Part shown: positions 10,500-22,041 of the stretch, one piece after another
How positions within the stretch are numbered: position 1 is the first letter of the stretch
Layout: the number at the start of each line of letters is the position of its first letter
Assembly: GCF_000026945.1 (NCBI RefSeq)
Contig: NC_012867.1
Span: forward strand, 1,674,001-1,738,000
From: Candida dubliniensis CD36
Taxonomy: Eukaryota; Ascomycota; Pichiomycetes; Serinales; Debaryomycetaceae
Length of the DNA: 64,000 bases
Direction of reading: 5' to 3'
The notes under the pieces: generated by a model
The model's database searches: none
Seen by the model: only the letters and a program-made list of their open reading frames with translations
Told to the model about the DNA's origin: nothing
Translations under genes and position numbers: made by a program

Positions 10500-10853
10500 T
10501 ACAGTAGATCCTGAAATTGATATTACTATCACCTTGTCATAAATCCTCATCAATAAGGAACTTGTTAATGAAATTAAAACTGACTATGCAATCACATATG
10601 AAGCTGTCCAATCAATATTAAATATAAAAGTTACACGCTGAAGCTGCTATAATAATTGAAACATGTCCTTATATTACTGAAGTATTGTCTAATAATTTAT
10701 TAAAAATGTTATATCTTTGAAATGTCAAATGAAAGAGAATAGAAAAAGATAAGAACCAATTATTAAGTTGTTGCTGTATCAAATTGGTCTTCAAAAGCTG
10801 ATTATAAAACCTTGTTTGCTAGCTTAAAAGATATTGATATATATTATCTATAG
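10500..10853 (+). pseudogene. Possible degraded coding fragment, unknown origin
   Basis: Plus-strand translation gives protein-like stretches such as ELVNEIKTDYAITYEAVQS near 10560-10615. After a shift of frame it gives EAAIIIETCPYITEVLSNN, and later ADYKTLFASLKDIDIYY near 10800. All are interrupted by stops and frame changes. The composition (amphipathic, few simple repeats) differs from surrounding noise. It may be a retroelement or gene relic; the family was not recognised. Confidence 0.3.
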
Positions 10854-10863
10854 GATACGATAT

Positions 10864-11230
10864 TCAGGGGGATAGGTGATACGATGTTATGAATGGTGCT
10901 ATTGGGAGGAAGGAGTAGGTCCGAGGAAGACGTAGTTTGTGATCCACGGATTCGAAACTCTTCTCATAGTGCAGCGCATCTCTCATAAACAGGGCGTTAG
11001 GTACAAAGTGGGGGCACGAGAGCCACTGCTGGGACGGTTTGATCCTATCCTGGAGAACGGTTGTGCCGGTTGCCAACACTTGTACCATCTCTAGCGCCAA
11101 CAAAGGGCTAGTGCCAGAGCCAGGGCCAGAGCCAGCTCGCTGAACCCCAAGCTCAAGGGAAATGAACAACCCCAGAGCAGGGTCGTAGTGCCAGTACAAT
11201 GGCAATCCTGGTAGTTAGTCTAGACCAACA
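10864..11230. other. GC-rich island of unknown origin
   Basis: GC content rises abruptly here: hand counts give 32 of 60 bases G+C for 11041-11100 and 38 of 60 for 11101-11160, against roughly a third or less in the flanks. The island contains a short tandem pattern (GCCAGAGCCAGGGCCAGAGCCAG-like, near 11113-11135). A 113-codon open frame on the minus strand covers it but has no recognisable motif. It is an anomalous insert or relic; the source is unknown. Confidence 0.5.
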
Positions 11231-11619
11231 GCCAGCTATAAACTCAATGGTCTTTGGCTAGTGGACAAATTAGTTTCTGTGTCTAGTCTGATTGCTGGGC
11301 TGGCATTACAACCAATTAAAAGACCAGAGAATGGAGTAGCAGAATTGCTTATCGAATCTGTTTGGATACCCCAAAGCAAAGTCAGCACAGTATGTGGTAT
11401 GTATAGGAGAAACTTAGTATATTCCATATACAGTGTGGTTTACACCAAGTCACCATTAAAAGAGTATTTGAAGATAGACGGGTAACAATAATTGCAGAAT
11501 ATCGGTAGAATTATTTACATGCCCAGTGACACATTGTTGATGGTGGAGAAAAAAAGAAGGAGAAAGGAAAAAAACGAATGTGGGCACCAACCACAACATA
11601 AACATTTTCTTGATTATTA

Positions 11620-12528
11620 ATGTTTCGTTTATTGGCAAGACGCAGTTATAGTATACAATGGCGATTCAAGGATGTTTGTCCATCACCCAAATATGATACA
11701 GGCTGCACATATTGTCAACCAGAATTACCATCGAACCTAGCCATTGATTTTGATAAGAATTTGAACAAAACAGGTGCAATACCGACCAAACATGTAATGG
11801 TATTGACCAATCCGATTAACCAGATTTCAGAATTACCTTCCAAAACTGAGCTTATTCCCAACAGTATACCGAGTGACATAATAAAGTATCGAACAATGTT
11901 TCAAACTGATGAGCAACGAGTTACCATTTCAGTGATCCATCTTAATGATAATCGTCACCAACAGATATTAGATCAATATAATATAAAACAAGGCTCTTCA
12001 CAACAGTTGGTGTTTTTGTATCCATATATGAAAATTATTACATTTGATCTAAGTGTATTGGATCAATTTGTGAAAAAATATTTGTATTCCAAACCTGCAG
12101 CCCCAGTTTATAACCCATTTGTTCAAGCCCAATCCTCGGCGTCAAGTGATGGTTTATTCGATTCTATAGTTGTGGATGAATCAAATTTCACTGAGTTTGA
12201 GTTGGATAAAGACTTATTGGTGATATGTGGACATGGCAAACGAGATTTACGATGTGGAATCATGGCTCCACAGTTGGAATCAGAATTCAATCAGGTACTT
12301 GCTCGTCATAATTTACAAGGAACGATATATACGGGGCAAATTTCTCATGTTGGTGGCCACGCTTATGCTGGGAACGTATTGTACTATCCCAAAGATTGTC
12401 AGACATCAAAAGATTTCATATGGTACGGACGGGTTTTCCCAAAAGATGTCCAAGGCATTGTTGAGCTGACAATAGTAAATAAAGAAATCATTAAAGACTT
12501 ATTTCGTGGAGATATAGAAGCATATTAG
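11620..12528 (+). CDS. AIM32: Aim32-type thioredoxin-like [2Fe-2S] protein
   Basis: 302 codons from the first ATG. The N-terminus (MFRLLARRSYSIQWRF) is basic, Arg-rich and free of acidic residues, as expected for mitochondrial import. The C-terminal half carries CGHGKRDLRCG with Cys203 and Cys212, then HVGGHAYAGN with His243 and His247. This Cys-x8-Cys plus His-x3-His layout binds the [2Fe-2S] cluster in Aim32 and the sucrase/ferredoxin-like family. The protein has an additional N-terminal CxxC (CTYCQP, about residue 30). In yeast, Aim32 acts in the mitochondrial matrix and intermembrane space in thiol redox quality control of imported proteins. The length is close to S. cerevisiae Aim32 (about 311). 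The tRNA-Gly gene lies downstream on the other strand. Confidence 0.9.
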   Translation: MFRLLARRSYSIQWRFKDVCPSPKYDTGCTYCQPELPSNLAIDFDKNLNKTGAIPTKHVMVLTNPINQISELPSKTELIPNSIPSDIIKYRTMFQTDEQRVTISVIHLNDNRHQQILDQYNIKQGSSQQLVFLYPYMKIITFDLSVLDQFVKKYLYSKPAAPVYNPFVQAQSSASSDGLFDSIVVDESNFTEFELDKDLLVICGHGKRDLRCGIMAPQLESEFNQVLARHNLQGTIYTGQISHVGGHAYAGNVLYYPKDCQTSKDFIWYGRVFPKDVQGIVELTIVNKEIIKDLFRGDIEAY

Positions 12529-12810
12529 AATTTGACTACGTTTTCCGTTTTCTTCTCGGTTTACATGGAGCAACTTGAGCCTGGTGCTAAGCAAATCGCG
12601 AGAGCTATTTTTATAGATATTGTGGTATATACCCCTTCAACGTTTTTCAATCAAAAACATAGATAATTTTTAAAGTAATAAACATAAATCGAATCATTTC
12701 TATCTGACCCGGAGATCTTTTAACAAAAAAAATAAAAACGAGAGTATCTTGTAAAGCTTCAAAGGTTGTGAACAAATCTTCCAAAGCCACTCTTGAAATA
12801 GCAAAAAAAA

Positions 12811-12881
12811 TGCAAGAACCGGGAATCGAACCCGGGGCCCAACGATGGCAACGTTGGATTTTACCACTAAACCATTCTTGC
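12811..12881 (-). tRNA. tRNA-Gly (anticodon GCC)
   Basis: The 71-nt sequence folds as a cloverleaf on the minus strand. The acceptor stem GCAAGAA pairs with TTCTTGC and is followed by discriminator A. The D arm contains GTTTAGTGGTAAAA. The anticodon arm CAACG/CGTTG closes the loop TTGCCAT (anticodon GCC). The T arm is CCGGG-TTCGATT-CCCGG. It has no intron, and A-box- and B-box-like segments are present internally. Its transcription runs toward AIM32. It is the only tRNA I find in the window. Confidence 0.95.
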
Positions 12882-15800
12882 TGATTTGATGACTTCCTAA
12901 TTTGGAATGTTTGTCATAACGTATAGGTAAAGCCATGGTTCAACACATAATTGTGAGTTGCAATGGTTTTTGGATCGTTTGCTAAAGGAATATAAAAACA
13001 GAATCAAGGCGGAATGTCTTTTTTTAAAAAACCTCTTCTAGAATTATATAACAACTATATGGTTAGACCATGATTGGTTTTCCAATATAATTAGAAAGAA
13101 GATCAGCGTACGCATCAGCAGTCATCTGTCAAACACAGGGAAGTTTCATGCAGACCAATGTATAATGACTGGTTTTCCATGTAGCATTGGCATACTTGCT
13201 TATTTGTACAACCAGCTTGTTTTATATCAGGATTCGATTGATTGGCGATTTTTTGCCGAAACAAGATTTGCAACAAATCAAAATGCATACCCATATGCGT
13301 TCACTTGCTTCACTTTGACATCGAATTTATTACCATTTTCACCTGTTTCGCATTAAGAAGCACCAAGGGGGGGAAACAAACTGCAAAAAAATGGAAGAGC
13401 TGGCAGATGACAGAAAAGATGCAATTCCTAATTGTTAGCTCTTATCTTCTCTGAGCACGCTTTCTTGATTTATTGACTGCTGAGCAACTACTACTTTAGT
13501 TTTTCATTGTTGACTTTTTAGACTTAAAAATCATCTGATATGGATTGATATTAGTTCAAACCCCATTCCTTCAAAAAAAAAAAAAAAAAAAAACAAATAA
13601 ATCAACTGAGGAAATTAGACTAGTAATCATCCTACAATCACAAACAGAACATGAAAATTCCATTTGACAATCTCACCAAACAAATAATGGTGATAGCAGA
13701 GATTCTTTTTTGTACTTTGAAATTATAAATCCGGTTAGAGTCTGGCCACCTCAATCATTTATATGGAATTATCGATATTTGAAAATTCTTTAGACAACAC
13801 AAGGACTAAAAAAAAAAAAAAAGGACAATTGGCCAAACAAACCATGCCACAAACACAACCATGTTTAAGTTGTTGTGCCGCAAGCGTCATTTGTAGTAAC
13901 AATAGCTGGAACACACTTTTGATTTTTAAATCTACTAATGCTATTATTTCTATGCTTGAGAATTATGTCACCGCCAATGCATAACTCGACAAAACGCTAA
14001 AATGTTTTAGTGTTGTTTGAGTTTTAGTACCAGTCTGTTTCAGAGTTGAGCTTTGTTGCACGCTCTTGGATCTAGAGCCAGAAAATGGCAGTAACAATAA
14101 CAATAACAAAACAAGTTAAATATTATAAAAATAGTAAAACATAGATAGAGTATATTCAATGATAAACAACTGGAGAGGCAGTTTTTCGTGTTCACTTGAG
14201 TGTGGGGTGTGTGTGTGTGTGTGTGTGTATGAGTATGTGCATATGCACCTGTGAAATTGTTTCAAAACCAAAACCTGCCCATTAATAGAAACTTAGAGAT
14301 AATAAAAAAACTTGAGTACTTAGATTTCAGTTTGATTCTACAAGCTCGTTGCGTGAGACAAAAGGTTTAGCTGGTTTGTGACGAGAGGTTCAAAATCCAA
14401 GATGGTTGCTCTTTTTACTTACCCAGATTATATGGGGATTTCCGGGTTTCTAAAGACAAATATGATTAAGTTTGTGTTGTAGCGGGGGCAGTTGCAATAG
14501 TACTGGAGTACATGCACAGAGAAAACACATCACAGGATGTTTTCGAAGAGAAAAAGAGCATAGAACTTTTCAAGCATGATGTAGAATCTTTGAATTTATA
14601 TGGGACAAAATACAATCGTCAATAATTTTTGAATTTACGATTCTTGCAAGTAGCGCAACTACTCTTGTAGAAATGTATACACACGATGAAAGATCATTGA
14701 TAGCTATGTAACTAGCCTCTGGGAATATCTGCAGAACATACCACTACCTAATGTCTTCAAAGTATCAGCACATCAAAGTCCATTTGTTTCCAAACCTTTG
14801 TCTCTTGTGTTTTTAGATTCGCTTTTATTTATAATTCATCATTGTGTATCCATAATACATCCATGAATGAAACAATGGTGCTGGAACGGCACAACAGAAA
14901 AAGGCTAGAACCAATAAATACATCTATTGTCATAGTAACACCAAAAACACTGAATAGTGAGTAACAATAAAAAAAACAATAGCTAAATCAAATCTTGATT
15001 ATCGAATCAACTAACAAATGAATGAATGGGAAATAGTAAATGTGAAAATCACTACTTTATCCCTTGCATTTACACTAGCCAAAACAACAACAACAACAAC
15101 AACAACATTAAAATATACAATAGAATTGTAAAAATTTAGTTCTTACGTTAATCAGAATCTGGCAATACTTTATATGCATGCACATTTACAGATTTAGTTA
15201 TTTATACACAACAAACATGTGGTCCGGCAATTATCGACACCTAGAGATATGCAAATGACAGAGACACGATCATTTACAGACTGACGTGTATAGGTACGAT
15301 AAGGTGATGTTTATCTAGCATACACTGTGTTTAGGAGACCTTGCTGATGACGTAGCTGTTGTTATTGATAGCCACATTGAAAAAAATTGAGCCTCCATTG
15401 GAGATAACAAACACAAAAGTGTGTTCTTCTAATTATATTATACCTTAAGTTTGAAGTTTAGTTCTAGCCTTCAACGTGATATTGTCCGGCACAATTTACA
15501 AGCCAAACAAAAACTAGCCAGGAAGGTTTATCCCAACTAAGCAAAAAACAAACTGTTACTCCTACTACTACGAACATTGTCATTGTTGTTATTAGGGACG
15601 AGTGAAGGGGGAAGCGATTGTTAACGCAAAGAGGATAAAACAACAATGAAACTTTCAAAGAAAAAAAAAAAGTGGCCTGATTTTTTTTTTAAAAAAAACT
15701 AATGTTGTGTAATTAAAGATCTGCATAAAGGTATTTTAGCAAATATGAATAAAGGCGTGGGCACAAATAGAACAGCAATTAACACAGGATAGATTTGTGT

Positions 15801-18800
15801 AAGTTTAGTTTTAGTTTCTAAAAAATGTTAAAAGTATAAGTTGCAGTGTATGTAGAATCTAAAAAAAAAAAATAGCAACAGTAGTTATATTCTTGTGCAT
15901 CTTATATTTGTTGGGCAACAACAAGAACAGCACTACTTGATTGTGTCTGGTTGACTAGAATCACATAGCAAAGTCTTTACTTCAAAAATCAGAAGAGTTT
16001 CAATAAGGAGTAAAAGCTGAGGATTAATTTTGTGGACCCGTACATTTAAACCCACATTAAATGCTACGCGATGAAGAATAAAGATTAGAGGGTGCGTGCG
16101 TGTGACTGTGAACAAAGGAGATTAGAACATGCAGAATACAGGGGGGACAAAAACAATTAGCAACGAAAAAAAAAAAAAAAAAAAAAAACTGGGATGAGGC
16201 AAAGGGAAATATGCCACACCTCAATTATTACACAATAACATATATTATTCTTTCGTGCTCATCTTCCTTTCTTTAAGCAGAATTCGATTTTTCTTTCTTT
16301 CTATTCAATTTAGGGGGAACTTCTGTAGATGAGATTGTCACAATCAAATTGTTTGATTTCGATTGTGCTTCTCTAAAAATAGCAAAATGTCAAATAACGA
16401 ACAGAAAGTTAAAGATATACTTTCCATTTAACAAAGTTACATGTCATGTAGCACTACTACTACTGCTACTAGCTATATGCAATGCATCAACGCAAAAGTG
16501 TTGTTATTTTCTTTTGCTTCGCTTGCCTCGCCTGACAAACCTAGTTAAAGGCGGGTGCAGCTTTTATGGTTTAAACTTCTCTCGATTGAAAACCAAAAGC
16601 TTAAAAAATTAAGCAACTCAAGAGGAACCCTGCACTGGAGATGCATAGATATTTTAACCTCAACAAAATAGACAGGAATGAGGATTGTAGACTAGTTATT
16701 TTCCAAAGTTCCGACACCCCTATCGGTTGTTGTTGCTGATGTAGCAGCTGCTGTTGTTATTGACAATTTCAAGATCATACGAGAATTGGACTAATTCTCT
16801 TTTAGCATGCTTCTTGGCATCTATTATTTTCTTTGAATTGTCGTCGTCGTTGATAGGTTCTACAACAAGCTTAAAATAGTTACTTGTTTGGAAGTTTATA
16901 ATTTAGTTGAGTTTATCTTTAGAGGGTTGTGAGCCAATTAGTCATGCTAAGCCAATCCAATTCACAACAAAATTAAAAAGAAGTAGTGGCACTAAATATG
17001 TTTTATGTAATGTTCATTGTGTCGCATTTATGCGATTACGGCAAATTTGCCAAAAAGCAACAGTCTTTTTGTTCTACTTTCCATTTCTCAGTGAACGAGG
17101 CAAGAGAAGCCAATTACAAATGCCAGCAGGCGCCCAAATAGAAGAAAAAGAACCTAACAACAACAACATTCTATGTAAGGTTTGTTAAACCTGCTTGGTT
17201 TTTTTTTTTGGGCACCGCCTTCTTGGATAAAACTTATGTGTATATGAATTGTAGTAGTAGTTTAGGTATTTGCAATTTACAAATTTATTTGGTTATGGTA
17301 GGGGCTATAGTTTCTGTAACCAGATACTATTTTTTTTTTTTTTTCATCTTTTCATTGGTATATTTTTAGGTTAAAATTGACGATCCATAGATAAATGGAG
17401 AAAGTTAAATTGGCGATTACGTAATTATTCATAGATTGTCTAAGAAGCAGCAGCAAAGGCACGACGCAAAGCATACATTATTGTCTTGAGTTTATCTCTG
17501 CCTGCCTGCCTGCTTGTTTTATTTTTGTTCTTTATTTTTTTGTTGCAACGAGGATGGTCCAACAAGATTCAAAAAAAAAGGAAAAAAGGGAATTTCTTAC
17601 AATATGGGAATACTAGTTTTGGGTGTAATGTTGTTTTGAATTATGAAATTACTACTGGCACACAAGAAGGGACGTAAATGTTGCATTTAGAGAAGACATA
17701 CAAGAATGTGACAACTAAAGTTAGACGTTAATATCAGTAGAATTGGTAGAAGAAGCAAGGGGACCAAGAAGAAAGCTTGAACAAAAAAAAAAAAACGATC
17801 TGCACGAAACTTAACCTAAAATATTCAAGTGGCATACCTTTTCTGTCTGTCTACTGGTTCAACACCACCTAGCAACCCAAGAATTCGACTTTCTGCCTAG
17901 ATTTCGTAACATCGGGAGGGAAAAAAAAAAGAAACTACCACCAACAACAACTACACGTACGAGAAGTCATAGTATGAAGAAGGTTTGAATACCCTAGGCT
18001 ATGGTCGTGGTTCTGAACTAGAGCCAAATGGTTTGTGTAATCCAATAAACCAAATTTAGACGCCAAAGTGAAAGAAAATATTAGTTACATTACATTCTGT
18101 TCTGGCTCAAACTCCATACCAAAGCAAAGCAATCACACCTAAACTACAGAGAAAAAGAAAAGCTAAAAAAAGAAACAAAAGTGGAAACTAAATTCCACCA
18201 ATAGATTGTCTAATTAATTAGAGAATGTAAGCTCTTTTTTTTTAGTAGTCTTATCTGCACACCAAGAGTTTTGTAGAAGTTTAGTTGTACATACATGCCT
18301 CATCAAAAATTCCACAAATCTACAATCAAAAAATGTTCTAAAATGGTAATAACACCAATCAAGAGAAATTGTAATTTACTCCAACTTTCAACCCGTTCTG
18401 CAGGAAATTACACACAGGTGATTATGTAACCAACTGAACAATAGAAACAAGTTTGTTCGTCCACAAAGTTATAACAGTCACAAAAAAAAAAATAAGGTTC
18501 TTCTTCTTCTCCTCCTCCTCCCATCAACTTGACGAACAAAAACAAAAAAAAAACAACCCATCTTACTCCCATCCTGTTCACCATTTGAGTATGTTAATGA
18601 ACATATATGTATTTTAACTTTTTAGCTTAATGTGAAACTGATATCTCTAAAAAGAAACAACTTTATTCACTTATCTGAGTAACCAATAATTCCAAACCAA
18701 AGCAAGATGCTTCGTATATAGCACTAGAAACACAGACACGTACAAGAACAATTGTGATTGTATGTCGTGTGTCGGTGCATTCTTTTAATTGTGTAATAGA

Positions 18801-21800
18801 TATCCTTAACCCACTCATTTGTCTACTTTGTTACCGGTGCCGAGTAATTATTTCCGTGTGTGTGTGTGTATGTATTGTACTATTTCTGCCGAATATTTTT
18901 TCCGTTTCTTCTACAGCCATGGCAGCGCGCGCCTCGATATTATTTTCATCTCCCTAAGCCAAAAGTATGTACACACACACACTTTCGTTCTTTTATTTCT
19001 GCAAAGGCATAATAAAAGAAAAGCTTGACAGAAAGGGGAGCAAAAGGGGTCAGGCGATATGTCTAATCCAAATCACATTCTGGCTGTAATGATGTCTCGT
19101 TTAATTTATTGAGAGCTGGATGGTGGGAGAAAAAGTGAGAGCCATTTTGCAACAATAAACACAAATTATCTTTAAAATCTCCCATTTCCATTTTCCGGGT
19201 ATTATTCGCTACCCGGTTTCATAGAAGGCTCTCCAAGGTACTCCCAAAACCGAAAGGAAAAGAGAGAACAAACAGACAGTACGTTAACAATTGCCACCAT
19301 GTCAAATAATAATTATCGTCACCCTCAAACCTATTGTCTGTCTTGGTGCCGAACAAAAAGAAAAATAGAAATAATAATACATAACTTGCACATTCTAATA
19401 TAAAACAATTTGTAACACTTCTTTTTTAGGAAACGACATGAGTTCTTGTGTTAGAATACTCTCTTCTCCTCCTTTCTCTAACAACACTTTATTCTAATGT
19501 TCTTGGTGTCGCTTTGTCTTTCATATTTTCTTTTACCATCTCTCTAATTCATTCCCCTTTTTATTTTTCAGGTAGTGAGAGCAAGAAAAGAGTGAAGGAA
19601 TAGTATAAGCAGTGCAAATGTGAGTGTGGTGACTCTTCTTTTTGCAGTGGCATGTTGGCACTTTCATTCCAGTCCTCATGTGCAAGAAATTATTAATGCA
19701 TCTAATCAAGATGCAACTGCAGCCGAACTGGTATCATTGCTACAGACGTTACAGAAATGAGTGAATAAATGGTTGTTCTATATGTGGTAATTTTATTCTA
19801 CAACAGCGATGTGTCAAGTAAAAGACTATGAATCAAAGAAAGAAATGACAAAAGAGGGGGGTGGAATAGGGGGAAGAAGGGGGTAGAAACAAGCAATAAC
19901 CCTGGCCCTTGTGGTGAATGTGGATGAGTGTGTGTGTATAGTTTATTGTTGAATTGGTGAATCAAAATTACCCAAAAAGCGTGTGTGTGTGTGCGTGAGT
20001 GCGTTACTCACAATCAAGCAGCTGAACTCTTTGCATTGTCATTTTGTGTGTTTGCTGTTGTTATTGACAACTTATCAAACAACAACAATGGTGGCTACAA
20101 AAATTGAAACAGCAAGTTTTTGAAATTTAGTGCTATACAGCTAATTAATTAATTAAGATTGGGTTTGATTAGTATTTTTTTTTTGGCCAAGAATTTACAT
20201 TGCATTGTCCATTGTGCATTCTTTCTATTTGCTATTTTATTCCCAGTTTGTTGTTGTTGTCGACACCAACAATAACTAATTTTACAAGTTTATATGCATA
20301 TATGCATACTAGCTAAAACAATGGCACAATAACAACAATGGTAACAAAGGGAGGAGGTTTTTGTAATATGCATTTCGTGATAAAATGGCTTATTATGCAT
20401 TCAGAGTCATACATATAAACCATACATATACATATATTACACCATGCAATCAAGACTAATTATATAAACCACTAAAGCAGAATTCATCAAGTGAGAAGTA
20501 GCAGAAGGATTTCATTGTTGTTGGAATCTCTTTTAAGCAAAAACCCAAAAAATATCACTAAACACAAAATCGGTTTTGCCTTTTTTCCTTCTTTTTTGAT
20601 CAAAATCTTGTATCTTCTTATACCCTTTTCTTTATTTACATAATATTATTAATATTATTAAGTGGAACTTACTAAATACGTTTCCATTCATATACTAACC
20701 TTTGAGTTATTCCGCCTAAAAAAAAAATAATTTTCATATTACCAACAGGTATTCTTTTTTTTTTTTTTTTAGTTTGGTGGGAGCAAAATTAAGAAAATCA
20801 GAAATATAAATAACATCCAAAAGGATCCAAACCTTTGCAAGGAAAAAAAAAATTACTTTTATTTGAAAAAGAATTCATTTTACAATTTTGAATATCTATC
20901 ATTTATCAATTAGACTCGATTGGTATTAATAACAATAGATTTGAATATAATACAAAAAAAAAAAAGAATAGGAATTGATTTTTCACAAATATTATTCTTT
21001 CATCCTTTAAAGTCTTTCCGAGTTTTTTCAGTTTATTTAACTATCCAATTATCCCAACTTTAATTCATCCCTTATACGTATTTCCTTTCTTTTTTTTACT
21101 CAAAAGTTTGAAAGAAATTAGATTTGCTAGAAGAGATTTCAAGTCGTTCCTTAGTTATCGTTTCAACCAATTTCCCTACCCACCTAACTCGTATTGTATA
21201 TCACCAAACATATATCAAACGATTCACCCAGGGTTATTTCAAGTCTCTCATTCACCCCTTGCTTCAAATAATCAAGTTTAAATAGTAATTGCTACCAAAC
21301 AGACAGAGTCGAAAGGTTAGCAGAGAACAAAAAAGAAAAAAAAACCTACTATTATTTACTGTACTAACCCTAACACCAACTTTAATATTTTAGCTTATTG
21401 CTTTTACTTGGTAGGGAAAATTTTTAACTTTAAGTTTGCATACTGGAAGCTATAAATCTATTAAAGTGTATTACATCCAGCCCATCCTGCTTAAACTAAC
21501 AATTTGAAGAGGTAAGCAAACAAACGACCGAATTACATATATATATATATATAAAAAAAAAAGAGAAAACAGAATACTAAAGCAATAGAATTTTATTTTT
21601 TTTGTTTTTGTTTTTGTTTTTTTTTTTTGGTTTAATCCCTTTGTGTCCCTTGCATACTTTTACATTAGAAACATACATACATTGGCATTCAGACTCATTA
21701 CACTCACACAGTTTACGATTTTGTTGTGAAGATAGACCCATTTATTGAATATTCTTCATAACGTCCATTTAATCTTATATTTCAAGAGTTAATTGAATAA

Positions 21801-22041
21801 CCACTTGGTCCAAGAATTCATACTAAGGCGGGTTTTACTATTTTATTTAGCCTTTTTTGCCTCCCACAATACTTGCTCAGGTCACGTTATTTACATATTT
21901 CTTTTTTTTTCTTTTTGTCTTACTTGCTGAAAAAAAAAAAAGGAAAATAAACAATACAAACAACACCAACCTTTAACTCATCATCCAATTATCCTATATA
22001 AGATTTGTTCTATTAGACTACCCAGAATATAACCCACATTA
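12882..22041 (+). promoter_or_regulatory. 9-kb gene-free upstream region of EFG1
   Basis: No convincing coding sequence is seen over 9.1 kb; the frames present are short and cross repeats. The C. albicans EFG1 upstream region is likewise around 10 kb, binds several morphology regulators, and yields long 5' leaders with different lengths in white and opaque cells. Visible here are: a (GT)n tract at about 14210-14228; further GT tracts near 18857 and 19981; G-rich runs at 19856-19883; the 14-mer GCTGTTGTTATTGA three times (ending 15368, 16763, 20067); many A/T homopolymers; and, close to the gene, a TACTAAC (21362-21368) followed by TTTTAG at 21388-21393, which could be part of a leader intron. 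The whole block is likely regulatory DNA plus 5' UTR (inference). Confidence 0.65.

Larger units (their letters stand above)
9328..10860. other. Intergenic region with degenerate coding traces
   Basis: Besides the ASF1 promoter, this stretch holds TG/TA microsatellites (9400-9433), T runs, and two possible decayed reading frames. One on the minus strand (10014-10229) includes ETIDVILFCN, resembling a peptide encoded near 28.9 kb. The other, on the plus strand at about 10500-10850, is peptide-like but broken by stops. No intact gene is seen. Confidence 0.45.

Noticed and set aside
16907..17188. Open frame of about 93 codons in the EFG1 upstream region
   Set aside because: It does not start with ATG, has no recognised motif, and lies in long non-coding DNA where such frames are expected.
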